Positions 31,940 through 42,760 of a DNA stretch of 64,000 nucleotides are shown in pieces. Below the pieces are notes generated by a model. That model saw only the letters and a list, made by a program, of their open reading frames with translations, searched no databases and was not told where the DNA came from. The first letter of the stretch is position 1. Each line of letters opens with the position of its first letter. The stretch spans positions 1,594,001-1,658,000 of the forward strand of contig NC_059415.1 of assembly GCF_905220565.1 (NCBI RefSeq), read 5' to 3'. The position numbers and the translations under genes are program-made. This DNA is from Melitaea cinxia (Eukaryota; Arthropoda; Insecta; Lepidoptera; Nymphalidae).

Positions 31940-32535
31940 CTGAACGCAACAGTAACATCTGAGTCCTTCTAATTATTGCTAACATTATAGGGCGAAAAAA
32001 AAATTGTTGATGGTATTTGAACGGGAGAAAACGGAACAGACAAAATCGTGTAGTCGTCTTGGGCGAAGTCGTTGTAATATTGCAAGTATGTGAATGGAGT
32101 GGTCCACCTTAGAGTGGATACAGGCGCGTAGCCTTAAATTAAACTACATATAATACAAGCCAGGCATTTTTAGACTACATACATAATATCAGTCAAATAG
32201 GAGCAATTTAAGTTCAACTATCACAACTATCTATCTTGTAACTAAAGTACTACACTCAGTAAAATATTTTTTATTTTATTAGAAATTTAAGATGGTTCAA
32301 ATAGAAACGATTTAGTAAAAAATTGTGTTACATATATTTATGCATAGTATGACGAGAACCAAGATATCTTCTCTTAGACTTTGGCAAGGCTGGGAGAGTT
32401 AGCGTGCCAAAATACTGATTAATTGCAAGTCGCATTGAGATAAATATGCTAGACGTTTAGTCTAAGATACAAACTATGTGTAGACACGATCTTAACCCAT
32501 CTGTTTAATGGATATAACATATTTTATATCTGCTG
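31940..32535. other. Unassigned DNA
   Basis: No repeat or gene recognised. Confidence 0.5.
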
Positions 32536-32538
32536 GCT

Positions 32539-32612
32539 CGCTTTAGCCTGTAATTTGCCACTGCTGGGCTTAGGCCTCTATCTCCATGTAGGAGAAGGAT
32601 CAGAGCTTAATA
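32539..32612 (-). repeat. SINE-1 3' fragment
   Basis: TCGCTTTAGCCTGTAATTTG, GGCTTAGGCCTCTATCTCC and AGGATCAGAGCTTAAT. Confidence 0.85.
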
Positions 32613-32837
32613 TGATAAGAGGATACCTGCTATAGTATGTTAAAAGTAAATCGCGATAGGTTGGCTAAAAAAATCCTGTACAGGTTATACTAAATCCAAA
32701 ATTGAAATTTTTTGTTTTTATTCAAAATGCACTTACGAGTTCAAAAAATAATAATAATGCCAACCGACAGTATGAAGAAGCCTGTAGAAAATGTATATGT
32801 TTCAGTCAACTCTTGCGATTTTTCTATTTATATAATA

Positions 32838-33020
32838 CTAGCTTTTATCCGCGGCTTCGCTCGCATTGAATTTTTTTGTAATAAAAAGTATCCTATGTTA
32901 CTTCTAATACCTCCAAGAATATGCGTACAAAGTTTCATGATGATGATGATTGGTTAAGTAGTTTTCGCGTGAAAGCGTAGCAAACAAACTTATATTCACA
33001 TTTATAATATTAGTAGAGAT
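32838..33020 (-). mobile_element. Helitron-type element, third subfamily
   Basis: CTAGCTTTTATCCGCGGCTTCGCTCGC at the CTAG end and GTTTTCGCGTGAAAGCGTAG ... ATTTATAATATTAGTAGAGA at the TC end, a subfamily sharing only its terminal logic with the 1682 and 22207 types. Confidence 0.7.
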
Positions 33021-33021
33021 A

Positions 33022-33500
33022 GTAGGGATACTAAAATAAATATATAAAATAATTTTCACCTATTAAATAGGCGGGTCTAGTTCGTCTCTTGTTCGGATGT
33101 CCTACTATTTGTACATGTATCCTAATTTGGGGACGTTTAGGCGCACCGGTCACAGAAAATTGCTAACGCAATAGCACTTACGTGCTCGATCTTAGTTCAT
33201 GATAATATTTTTATGATTCTTCTGTAGTGTATTTTTACATTCTACTGGGAGCCGTTGAGTGTAATTTGCTTATTTCAATAAATTAACTTAGTAATTAAAC
33301 ATATGTGTTTTATTATGATTGAGATTCGCGTAAACATTAGAAAAAAATATAATAATCAGAATTATGTATGACCTTTTTTGAAGTTACCTCCTTGATAAAC
33401 TCGTGGAATGAAAAAAAAAGTGTGTATCATCTCCGACGCACAACTGGAGTTTACTCCTTCAGATCGACTGTCTAAATAGACACAAAAAGGCTTACTAGTC
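33022..33500. other. Mostly unassigned; small SINE-1c trace
   Basis: TTCTACTGGGAGCCGTTGAG at about 33240 matches the 3' end of SINE-1c (compare 56985). The rest is unrecognised. Confidence 0.4.
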
Positions 33501-33655
33501 TAAGAAAAATATTAATACCATATCAAATGGTAAATAATAAACGAATAAAATAACCCATCAAGGTTTCGATAGATGGCGTTACGAGAAACGTAACTAGGTA
33601 ATTCGTTGAGTAGATTTTTCTCCTCATATTTTTTTCGAACCGGGGGGGGAGAGCT

Positions 33656-33692
33656 TATATAAAAATCGATTCTCAGGGAGTAAACGCTCAGT
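33656..33692 (+). promoter_or_regulatory. Candidate TATA + initiator core promoter
   Basis: TATATAAAA at 33656-33664 is followed by CTCAGTGAC with the arthropod initiator TCAGT at 33688-33692. If A at 33690 is +1, TATAAA (33658) sits at -32, the usual spacing. A G-run lies just upstream. A second TCAGT occurs 16 bases later. No DPE was seen. Position fit is good, but short motifs arise by chance in AT-rich DNA. Confidence 0.35.
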
Positions 33693-33747
33693 GACGCGAA
33701 CAATCAGTGAACTTGTTAAAAATATTTCATCTATCAATTTCATTTCT

Positions 33748-33792
33748 ATGATACTCATTGCTTTATTAACATTTTTCCACACAAATCTGTAG
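33748..33792 (+). other. Short hydrophobic ORF downstream of candidate promoter
   Basis: First ATG after the putative TSS: MILIALLTFFHTNL then TAG. It resembles the start of a signal peptide. Tiny first coding exons that carry only a signal-peptide start are common in insect cuticular and secreted protein genes. A GT that could act as donor lies inside the Leu codon (AAATCT|GTAGAG), but it is a weak match. No second exon was identified. Confidence 0.2.
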
Positions 33793-33799
33793 AGTAAAA

Positions 33800-34340
33800 T
33801 ATCTGAGGTTTTTCATTAAGAGCATACACTATACATCCTCTGAATTCCGAATGTTATTGTGTTGCGTTACAATAGAAACGTAGCTGTCCGCACATGTCCA
33901 CACTCGTCCATCCCGCCTCTTTGTGAACTATTGATAAAGTCTGATTGTTGACAGCTCGTGCTTGTTTGTAGGCGTATATACGTTTATGTATATACTTGTC
34001 AGTGTGTGTGTGTGTGTGTGTGTATATTTCTTAATTATTCAATATTATTCGCATTTAAATTTTGTATTTATTGCCATAAAATTAAGAAAATATTAGAACT
34101 CTAAAAGTGTCAAAAATAATCTGTGATCGAATTAGATACGGAATTGTTATAACTCAGATGTTATGAATGTTTGTATAAGCTATACATGCGTTTAATGTGC
34201 GTTTAGTGTCTGGTCGTTTGTGTTGTATTCTTATAGACCTATGGCAAATGTATTTTTTAATTTTAGGTCATTGTGTACTAGGCAATCTTCCTAATGTAAA
34301 AAAGGATGGTTGTAGGTGTGCGAAAGGGGATGTTGAGTTA
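33800..34340. repeat. Unassigned, with (GT)n microsatellite
   Basis: About ten GT units at 34002-34022; otherwise unrecognised. Confidence 0.6.
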
Positions 34341-34341
34341 C

Positions 34342-34535
34342 GTGTCAGCCCGTGATATCCCACTGCTGGGCATAGGCCTCTTTCCCGTTGTAGGAGAAGC
34401 ATCAAAGCTTAATCCACCACGCTGCTCTAATGCGTTGTGGTTTACGGATAGATTCCCTACTATGAGTAACGATCGCTATCAGGTGTAAATGATAAAAACC
34501 GGGACCAACAGCTTAACGTGCTCGTTGTTGAGATA
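34342..34535 (-). repeat. SINE-1, 5'-truncated
   Basis: GTCAGCCCGTGATATCCCAC, GGGCATAGGCCTCTTTCCCG, GAGTAACGATCGCTATCAGG and CGGGACCAACAGCTTAACGT. It then breaks into TTGTTGAGATAAGGACAG, partly as at 18793. Confidence 0.9.
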
Positions 34536-34539
34536 AGGA

Positions 34540-35220
34540 CAGTAAAATATGTAGCAATTAGTATGAAAAATACAGGCATTGATTTCATACATACATACAT
34601 ATTGACACAAATACGTAATTAATATTTAACATATGTTACAAGACGTGAGTAAACACTTCTCAACCACGTTTCTGATACAGGAGTTAAAGTTAGGAACACC
34701 TTCCTAGGACGTTTATGTATTACCATGTTTTAACTAAGAACGGAGCCTTGAAAAAATTTCAGACAAGTGAATGTAAACTTAAAACTTATTATAATTCTTG
34801 AATCAGATTGGATTCCATTCAAGCAATTTAATTTTACATGGATATTTATCGTGCATTTTCGCACACATTTGCTCACCTTAATAAAAGATCACGACCAAAA
34901 TGAACGATGTAAGGTTATCAATTAAAGTGTAAATCATAGCGCTCGAGAGGCGCCTCACGCATTGTGTCTTGAATACGAAATGATAGTGTAATTTTCTTAA
35001 TGTTTATTCTATGAGTACATCACCTTATCATGTTAGAAAGGCTTTCATTCAATCTTATGATAAAGATAATTATAAAAGTAATGGTTACAGTAACTAAATA
35101 ATAATTTTGATTGAATAAATATGTTTAACATCCACACTTGGTCTGTTCTTAAGGTATATTAATGTCTGGTCTTCAGGAAATAGTTGATTGACATACAAAT
35201 TTATAAAACATGTAAAATGA
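34540..35220. other. Unassigned DNA
   Basis: A unique patch near 34930-34985 (TAGCGCTCGAGAGGCGCCTC) is less AT-rich; function unknown. Confidence 0.4.
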
Positions 35221-35223
35221 TTG

Positions 35224-35303
35224 ATACAGCCGGTAACATTCCATTGCTGGGCAAAAGCGTTTTTCTCCGTAAAAAAGGTGATTGTGGATTAAGCTCCAGA
35301 CCT
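35224..35303 (-). repeat. SINE-1 3' fragment, diverged
   Basis: ATACAGCCGGTAACATTCCA, TTGCTGGGCAAAAGCG, then a patch in reverse sense (GTGGATTAAGCTCC). Confidence 0.6.
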
Positions 35304-35304
35304 T

Positions 35305-35500
35305 CTGAAGTAAAACTTCTTTATGCACCCTTGACTTGGGGAGTAAGCTGACGAATGCGTGACTAGCATTACGAAAAGTGTGAACGGACGAGGCGAACGG
35401 ATGTTGAGAGGGAGAGGTGAGAATTGATGAGTTAGATGGAGCTAAATAAGTTTTACTTTAGTCGTGTGGTCTAAAGCACACTGTTTTTTTTTTCTATCAA
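35305..35500. repeat. Unclassified dispersed repeat, copy 1
   Basis: Shares ordered blocks with 47763-47975: CTTGACTTGGGGAGTAAGCT, GAATGCGTGAC, ACGAAAAGTGTGA, AGTTTTACTT and TGTGGTCTAAAGCACACT. The two copies are in the same orientation. No terminal features or coding identify the class. Confidence 0.7.
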
Positions 35501-35504
35501 GCAT

Positions 35505-36305
35505 ATATCTTTAAAAAAAGGACTAAAAACATGTAAAAAATATTACGCGTTAGAATTTTCTTGTAGAAACAGATTAATACTTTATAATAATATAAAAAAA
35601 ATCAAACTGATAATCGCATATTTGCACAGTAAAATAGAATCATTCTGCATTTTGTTACAATTATTGTTACTGTAGCTTCCTTAGATATTTGTGTCTGTAC
35701 CTTGAATAAAGCGGTATATGTTAATACACCTTGTTAAGAGTAGCCAGCGTTGCAAATTCCCTTCTAATTACAGACATTCTTCTAGAGAAAGATTAAGTTT
35801 TTAAAATCTCTTGCCTGAAGTAGAATGTATCAAATATTTTCCATATACTGTGAGAAATAATACTGGACATAACTTTTTTTTATTGCAGATATTTTTTAAA
35901 GAGTTATAAAAATACTGTTCCTATAACAGATATGACGTTAAATTTTCCTAAAAGTGATGGCTTTGTTTTTGAAAAGCTATCTATTTTTTTATAAAAACTT
36001 TTCCATCTTCATTCTCCATTCTCGATCCACTTATTTGGCATTCCTAAGTCTTAAATTTGCCAACCAGGAAAAAAGATTCCCCTCTTTCGTTACATTCCTC
36101 TAAGCAATGTGCTGACGATATGTGGCAATTTATTGTACTCATGGTAGGAAATAGAGGCAGAGATTGTGCCCCATTACGTGTCACAACTTTGTTATGTATG
36201 TGATGTACTTAGTGATTTATAAAATGTGTTATGCTCATTTAAATCTCCCGAATTACGGGCATAAGTACGTTGACGCAGTTGTCATATGTTTTTTTATACT
36301 ATAAT
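35505..36305. other. Unassigned AT-rich DNA
   Basis: Nothing recognised. Confidence 0.5.
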
Positions 36306-36309
36306 TTTT

Positions 36310-36602
36310 TTTATACAACGGTCACCAAACAAGCGTGTGTCTCACCTAGTTAATGGTAAGCGATTACCTTAGCTTATAGACGCCTTCAACACCAGAAGCA
36401 TAGCAAGCGGGTTGCCGACCCTACCCCCAATTATTACCACAGGAGCTCTGGTCACCTTACTCACCAGCAAGAACACAACATTGCTTGAAAAGAGTATTAT
36501 TTAGCTGTGATCTTTTGTAAGATCGAGGTACTGCCACAGTCGGGCTGCTCCATATTTTGAGCAGGGAATTTCCTGTTGTGCTCTACCTCAGTTAGCTGTA
36601 CC
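36310..36602 (-). repeat. RetC copy, near full length
   Basis: ACCAAACAAGCGTGTGTCTC, AATGGTAAGCGATTACCTTA, GACGCCTTCAACACCAGAAG, CACCTTACTCACCAGCAAGA and GAGCAGGGAATTTCCTG. A further RetC scrap (AAGCATTGCAAGCAGCTTGC) follows at 36635-36690. Confidence 0.9.
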
Positions 36603-36904
36603 CTTACTCAGGGGAAAAGTACACGATTATGCGGTCCGTTTACTAGAAGGCTATAAGCATTGCAAGCAGCTTGCCGACCCGATTAACGCCCTCTGCTCTG
36701 CAGCTGCGTAACATTTACATGTAATTACATACTAGCGACATTTATTAACATTCACACACATACATGATCAAATTATGTTAGTGACATCTATCGGCACAGT
36801 TAGGAACTTTGATCAATATTACAATCAATTTTGTTTTGACGGGTAGGATCTTCAATTAGAAAATTATTAATTTATGGAATTATTATTATGTTTATGGAAT
36901 TATT

Positions 36905-37400
36905 TATAAAATTGCGTTGTGCATCTCTACAGATTCTATTGCATCGGTTCCGTAGCTTTTTTATTAAATTTCGACTTGGATGTGTTGCGTTTAACCATAA
37001 CTGCCTTAATGTGTTTGGTTAACCATAGTGCAGGGAGATTTTTAAGTTTAATTGGACGTAAAGGGGCATGAATATCGAATAATTGTGTTAGAAGAGAATT
37101 AAAAATATTAAGTTTATCACTTACGGCTGGAGCGATTATAACACTATTCCAGTAAATGCCGCTTAAGTCACGCTGAAAAGTCTCAATATTAAAGTTCTTA
37201 AAACGTCTTCGCATCACAACTGTTGGTTTTGATTTGGGTGCACGAATTTTATAGGATAAGAATACTAAGTCATGATACGAAAAACTATTTACTGTTATTA
37301 TTGTTATTGAAAGAACTTCGTAATAGATATTTCTGTTACATTCTGTTTGAGTTAAATATTGTATTCGTTTAATAATATTAATAATTATACGTATTTGCAC
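36905..37400 (-). pseudogene. CR1/Jockey-like LINE ORF2 fragment (endonuclease-RT linker)
   Basis: A minus frame of 154 codons (37400 to 36936) contains SYHDLVFLSYKIRAPKSKP, RRRFKNFNIETFQRDLSGIY, FDIHAPLRPIKLKNLPALWL and TKHIKAVMVKRNTSKSKFNK. The succession S.HD..., RRF..FN...F..D, ...FD.HAPLR, PW.T..IK..M..R....KF is characteristic of the region between the end of the endonuclease domain and the reverse transcriptase in CR1/Jockey-group LINEs. The first ~45 residues are not convincing. Similarity continues past the stop (RCTTQF, compare CRDAQR) with two stops, to about 36905. RT palm motifs are absent: a 5'- and 3'-truncated remnant. Confidence 0.8.
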
Positions 37401-37404
37401 ACCA

Positions 37405-38015
37405 AATAGTATAAAGTAAAAAGTCAGCTCAAATATTTTGACTGGAGAACGAAATTAACAGATAATACAGAGATTATACAAACATAACTGACTTGCAACA
37501 AGCGTACGTTGCGGTAATTAATAAGAGTAAGTTCTGCTAACGAGCAGCTGGGTTCTTTGCTGTGATTTCGTTTGTTATATCTTGAAAATCCTTTTCGTTT
37601 GACGCAACAAAATTATGTTATACCTCCTGAATACTTGTATTTGGAATAAGTATTTTTGGAACGAAGTTTACGGCAGGCTTGACATTTGGCTGGGCGACCG
37701 AACTGAAAAAAATGTGATACTAAAACCGTAAGAAAAATATATAACGGAAGTGACGTAATATCAGTCACACGACTGTATAATATCACGTTTGTAAAACTAA
37801 TATTATTACTAGTAATTTTTTTTTAAATTATGTAATTTTATACTGTCGACAAAAATAAATAAAGACATATGTTTTTTTATTTCACTTGATAGTTTGAATT
37901 TAATAAATATTATTATTTTGTTTGATTTTTTTTTTAATTTACGGTATTTGTTAATTTCTATTATATATTCGTTCTGTCTGAAAAAGAAAACTTAGAAAGG
38001 AATAATGTATTCATT
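37405..38015. other. Unassigned AT-rich DNA
   Basis: No family or exon recognised. Confidence 0.5.
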
Positions 38016-38018
38016 TTA

Positions 38019-38433
38019 TCCGACTCCAAAAATGAGGAGGTTCAATTCGACTGTATCTTTTTTTATGTACTTTAGAACTTTTGACTGGGTGACCGATTTC
38101 GATGATTTTTATTTGAATCGAAAGGTGGTGTATGTCACTCTGTCCTATTTTAATATATTTGTGATCTAACGAGTACTTTTCGAGCTATATCTAATAATGC
38201 GTATTTGCTTGATAATTTTTTCGTCGAATACTTTGTATTATACCGCATCATTTTTCACTGGGTATACTGATTTCGATGATTCTTGTTTTAATCAAAAACC
38301 GATACTTGTATTGTGGTACCATTTAAATTTGATCGAGATCTGATAATTACTTTTTGAGTTTTTGAGTTCACAATTTTTTCGTCTACCTATGTTGTGTTAC
38401 TTGTCGATGTAATTTACAGTACTTTTTTTTGTT
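38019..38433 (+). mobile_element. HINE-D copy with two modules
   Basis: ATCCGACTCCAAAAATGAGG start; two successive core modules (module ends TTTTTTCGTCGAATACTTTG near 38219 and TTTTTTCGTCTACCTATGTT near 38370); 3' stem-loop lost after AATTTACAGTAC-T(n). Confidence 0.85.
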
Positions 38434-38477
38434 TAATACCAAACGTATTTATTAAATGTTCATTATATGAAAAATTA

Positions 38478-38830
38478 TGCTGTGTGGTTACGCATGGTGT
38501 GTGGTTATGGCGTTAAGTAATATAGCCACCCCCACTCTTCCCGTGGGTGTCGTAAGAGGCGATTAAGGGATAGCACAGTTCCACTACTACCTTGGAACTT
38601 AAAAAGCCGATCTATGGCGGGATAACCATCAAACTATGACTTACGAAATACACAGGCCGAAGACGGGCAGCAGTGTCTTCGGTGCAACAAAGCCAGCGCT
38701 GCGGTCACCAACCCACCTGCCCAGCGTGATGACTATGGGCAAAACACATGAGTTTACGCCATTTTTAGCGTGAATTTGTGGAGGCTATGTCCAGTAGTGG
38801 ACTAATAAAGGCTGATGTGATGATGATGTG
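38478..38830 (+). mobile_element. RTEn copy
   Basis: TGTGTGGTTATGGCGTTAAG, CTTCCCGTGGGTGTCGTAAG, GCACAGTTCCACTACTACCT, ACACAGGCCGAAGACGGGCA, CTGCCCAGCGTGATGACTAT and GGAGGCTATGTCCAGTAGTG, with a degraded TGATGATGATG tail. No ORF. Confidence 0.85.
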
Positions 38831-38834
38831 ATAT

Positions 38835-39750
38835 GTGAAAAAGAGAAAAGATAAGAAGAATAAATATATATATATTTTTTAATACATTGTTCACACTAAA
38901 TATTATAAAAAGTCAACGTAAAATCGCGAGGCAACTTTAGGTTTACTAGTTATATATTCCATACTCCCTGTATGAAATATATAACGTTGCCTGAGGCATT
39001 TGCGATTATGTTTCTCGAGAGATTTATATAGCGGCATTGTTTTGTAAAGAGTATTACATTTTAATCATAATACATTACAAGTCCAGATTAAAAAGAATAC
39101 AGCTACTGGCTTCTAACTTTAAAATAAGAGAAAATAATTCTGACTTTATTTATTCTAGACTTATAGAACCAATTGACATCGAGATAATGGGTGTTTTAAA
39201 TGTAGGTTTATGTTGTTTTATTTTTCATCTATTAATATATTATCTTTATAAATTTTTCATTTGCTCAGTGGTAAAGATTGGTTGGTGGAAACTTCGTTAG
39301 TATACCTTCTAGAATATTCTTGAAGAAACAAAACATTTGTAGTAGAGCAGTATGGTGGCTCAAGCAAAATGTCTTTTATTTTCATAGAAGACTCACCTCT
39401 ATATTTAATATGTGTATGAATAGTTATTTGGATTTAATATATGAATTAGTTATTTGGAGTTTTTAGGTTTTTGTTTTTTACATTTATATAAATTTAAAAT
39501 AAATAAAATAATTACTACTTAGATGGAACTGTTCTTAACCACGCCGTGGCAACTTGTAAATAAAACAACACCCAGCAAATTATTGTAAACATTAATTTTT
39601 AAAATCTGTATTAGTGTATGTTTTGTAAGTTGTCCTAAAAATAAATAAATAAATAAATAAATATGTAACCTATAACAATGCATTGTTTTGAGAAGAATAT
39701 AGGCACAGCATTTATAGAAACACACGATTTTAGTACCAATAGGATGGTAG
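38835..39750. other. Unassigned AT-rich DNA
   Basis: Includes an (AAAT)n tract near 39637-39661. The small open frames at 39037-39300 and 39278-39466 show no known motif. Confidence 0.4.
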
Positions 39751-39754
39751 GTAT

Positions 39755-39841
39755 AGTAATCAAGCGTCTGATGGTAAGCGGTTACCGTAGCCTACGTATA
39801 CCTGCAGCGCCACGAGCGTCACAAGCGCGCTGTCGACGCAT
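39755..39841 (-). repeat. RetC fragment, 3' part
   Basis: CTGATGGTAAGCGGTTACCG, CCTGCAGCGCCACGAGCGTC and AAGCGCGCTGTCGACGC. Confidence 0.75.
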
Positions 39842-39844
39842 TTT

Positions 39845-40725
39845 AGCATTTATATTCCCTTGAGATTATTTCGACCCATGGACTATAACAAGATATATTA
39901 TAGACTATAAATAAACAAAAAATTATGCTCATTTGTTTTTCTTTTTACGTTTACTCTGTTTTAATCAACTTAATTTAGCATATGTTATACGTGTAGTTAA
40001 AAAAAATGTATGAAATGGTGATAAGGTATTCCTAATAAGATAGTAAATAACGTGTATTTTCCTTGTTCGTATGGTATCTATACAGTTGTGATAAATCAAG
40101 TTTATTGCGCGGCGCCACTAGCGCTGATATATTCGTGGCGATAACATTTGTGTTATGTAAATATACGGACGGGGTCATCTCCTATGATATATTTTCATAT
40201 TTTAATCTTAATATTATAAAGTTAGAGATTATGTTTATAAGGTAAAGATACGAATTATTTATAAATGCGTGATCATAATTATATTGATTGAGAATTACGT
40301 GACGAGTAATTTTGGCTTTGTTGACGGCTCCTCTCAGTAGAAGCTACATTACCAATCTGTTGCAGTTTTTAACTATAATCAATTATGATTGTAATATAAT
40401 AAATATAAAGTTACTTATGACGAAATTTAAAGGTTCTCTTACAGGTAATTTAAAGGTACTTTTGACGAAAATTTGGATCGTTTTTGACTCTGTCAAAATT
40501 TCAAGGTTATATTTTATTTACGAATATGAAATGGAAGAATTTGATGACATGAACTACTGAATAGTTATTAGTAAAATTATACGAAAACATTTTAATCATT
40601 AAAATTATCTTATGATTATTAGGAGATAAAACAAACCATTAATAACAAGATTTGCATTTTAAACGTATGTAATACAATCTCTAAAACTTGCGTATTTTTA
40701 TTACTTTATTTTAATACTAGCTGTG
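39845..40725. other. Unassigned AT-rich DNA
   Basis: An 82-codon frame at 40312-40560 was examined; composition is AT-driven and no motif was recognised. Confidence 0.4.
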
Positions 40726-40726
40726 C

Positions 40727-41035
40727 CCGCGACTTCGTCCGTGTGAAATTTAATAAAATAGTTATTGTTCTGTTCGCAGCGTTATAAAATAAATAAATTT
40801 CTAAAATAAAAGTAGACTAAATTACTCTTTACTATATCAGCTATCTGCCAGTGAAAGTCCCGTCAAAATCGGTCCAGTCATTTCAGAGATTAGCCGCAAC
40901 AAACAGACAGACAGACAGACAAAAATTGTAAAAAATGTTATTTTGTTATATGTATCGTATATACATATGCATTTTGTAAAAAGGGGCCATTTTAATATTA
41001 CAAACAGACACTCCAATTTTATTTATTTGTATAGA
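40727..41035 (-). mobile_element. Helitron, GCCCGCGACTTCGTCC subfamily
   Basis: CTAG (40727-40730) plus TGTGCCCGCGACTTCGTCCG at one end, CCGTCAAAATCGGTCCAGTC and (ACAG)n inside, ACTCCAATTTTATTTATTTG then ATAGA at the TC end. It is the mirror image of the copy at 53241, and the two allow each other's ends to be set. Confidence 0.85.
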
Positions 41036-41204
41036 TAAAAAATTTACGATTACAAATGTTTAGCCTAGAAAAAAGTATTTGTGTAGTAACAAATATTCTT
41101 TCGAACAGAAATCAAACTTCTGGCTATCCATTTTGCACACCACAATATTACTGTTATAGTTGTTATAGTAGTGTTATAGTTGTACGGTTTGTATTTACCT
41201 CTAG

Positions 41205-41608
41205 GGCAGCAAACAAGCATACCCTGACCTATGCCTGCAAAACTATTAGCAGCATTGAAAGCGCGTTGTTGATGCCACCCAGTCCCCTCCCCGGGAGCTC
41301 TGATCACCTTAGATCCGGGACCCTCCAATTAAAGCGGCTGAAGGCTCCCGCAGGGGTTTTGGTCGGTAGTGCACCCCCAAGCGCTGAAGCCGACAAACGG
41401 TCTAGGAATGCCTACCCGGGCATCCTGGATATCACCCATAAATGGGTTACCCTGCGATAACAAAAAAAAAACCTTACTCACCAGAGGAACACAATACTGT
41501 TTATAAACAGTATTATGTAGCTGTAGTCTTCTATAAGTTTAAGGTACTTCCCCAGTTGGGTTGCTCAAATTTTAAACAAGATATTACCTGCTGTACCGTA
41601 ACTCAATA
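41205..41608 (-). repeat. RetC copy split by a poly-A insertion
   Basis: Outer part CAGCAAACAAGCATACCCTG ... CCGGGAGCTCTGATCACCTT. After the insertion it resumes ACTCACCAGAGGAACACAAT ... TGTAGTCTTCTATAAG. Removing 41312-41470 plus one duplication restores the normal RetC order. Confidence 0.9.
41312..41470 (+). mobile_element. 159 bp poly-A retroposon nested in RetC
   Basis: GATCCGGGACCCTCCAATTA begins the insert. CTCCCGCAGGGGTTTT and ACCCATAAATGGGTTACCCT lie within it, and it ends in A9. ACCTTA at 41306-41311 and 41471-41476 is the TSD. GC content is high for the window. One plus frame stays open across the insert (LKRLKAPAGVLVGSAPPSAE) but runs in from flanking DNA and is not a gene. Best guess: the 3' tip of an R1/Jockey-group LINE or a SINE; no relative occurs elsewhere in the window. 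Confidence 0.85.
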
Positions 41609-41609
41609 A

Positions 41610-41960
41610 AAGTTCTTATTTTTGCGATATTTTCAAATTAATTGATAGAAATAATGAAATAAAAACATTCAAATATTGCAGGGATCGAATTTTTGTATTT
41701 CATGTTATTGTAGTTTTAATACTCGTAATAATAATAAACGGAAGACAATAAACGGATAGTGTTACACTTTCCGTGTTAAGGGTTGGTTGATGTTCGTCTG
41801 TTTACTCAGTCCTTTGCACCGTCTGACTGTGTGATGAATAGATCTTCGTAACTAATTGCATTCTATAGTAACACTGGAAACGGCAAGGTTTGACTATAAC
41901 TTTTACTATGAACAGTAGTGTAGTGTAATGTGATAGCAAAGTTAAGACTATCAAATTCTT
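41610..41960. other. Unassigned DNA
   Basis: Nothing recognised. Confidence 0.5.
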
Positions 41961-41964
41961 ACTA

Positions 41965-42058
41965 CTTCTGTAAGGGGTTTTTCTCCTTTGAAGAAGAGTT
42001 AAGAGCTTAATTTGATACGTTACTCTACTACTGGTTAGCGATTAGAAATGTCTCCAAA
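41965..42058 (-). repeat. SINE-1 remnant
   Basis: CTTTGAAGAAGAGTTAAGAG, TTAATTTGATACGTTACTCT and ACTGGTTAGCGATTAG align poorly with the SINE-1 3' half. Confidence 0.4.
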
Positions 42059-42387
42059 TTTTTTCGAAAACATTCAGATTTTTTCAAGCTGTTCTCTTGC
42101 AGTACCATCAAAAAATTAATAACGTGTCATCCCAGATAACGTGTAATCTAAATTCACGTTTTCTATCCGCTAGGATACACGAGTACCTACTAGTTGAGGT
42201 GAATACTGTACGAGTTTAAATATTAATAAAAGCTACTATCGCGTTATTCGAGAGAATTTCCTAACTGTCAAAGAGTGGTAAGCGATCAAATTAGTAGAAT
42301 ACTGACACAAATACAACATACACAAATATAATTGTATACAGTTATGAGAACTTCAATTTGCAATTAAATGGTGGTGTATTAAGTCTT

Positions 42388-42700
42388 GTGGTACTCAAGC
42401 TGCGTGGTTACGGTATTAAAGGATGTAGCTACCCCCTCTCTTCCCGTGGGTGTCGTAAGAGGTGACTAAGGGATAGCACAGTTCCACTACCACCTTGGAA
42501 CTTAAAAGCCGACCGATGGCGGGATAACCATCCAACTGCTGGCTTTGAAATACACAGGCCGAAGACGGGTAGCAACGGTCACCAACCCACCTGCCCAGCG
42601 TGGTGACTATGGGTAAAACACATGAGGTCACGCCATTTTTGGCGCGAATTTGTGGAGGCCTATGTCTAGCAGTTGACTGCGATTAGTCTGAAATTATGAT
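42388..42700 (+). mobile_element. RTEn copy with 11 bp TSD
   Basis: TGTCGTAAGAGGTGACTAAG, TGGAACTTAAAAGCCGACCG, GTGACTATGGGTAAAACACA and GAGGCCTATGTCTAGCAG..CTGAAATTATGAT. TATTAAGTCTT occurs at 42377-42387 and 42701-42711, delimiting the insertion. An internal deletion has removed the TCTTCGGTGCGACAAAGCC segment seen in the other copies. Confidence 0.9.
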
Positions 42701-42760
42701 TATTAAGTCTTATGTCGACACACTTATAGCTTGTTTTATTGTGCGTGAAAATATTAGTCA

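Noticed and set aside
39037..39466. Two overlapping AT-rich plus-strand frames
   Set aside because: Composition-driven, no family resemblance.
40312..40560. 82-codon frame with acidic end
   Set aside because: No recognisable motif, AT-driven codons, no splice or promoter context; not enough to call a gene.
41056..41460. 134-codon plus-strand open frame
   Set aside because: It crosses unique DNA, an antisense RetC copy and the nested poly-A retroposon, so it is a chance frame.
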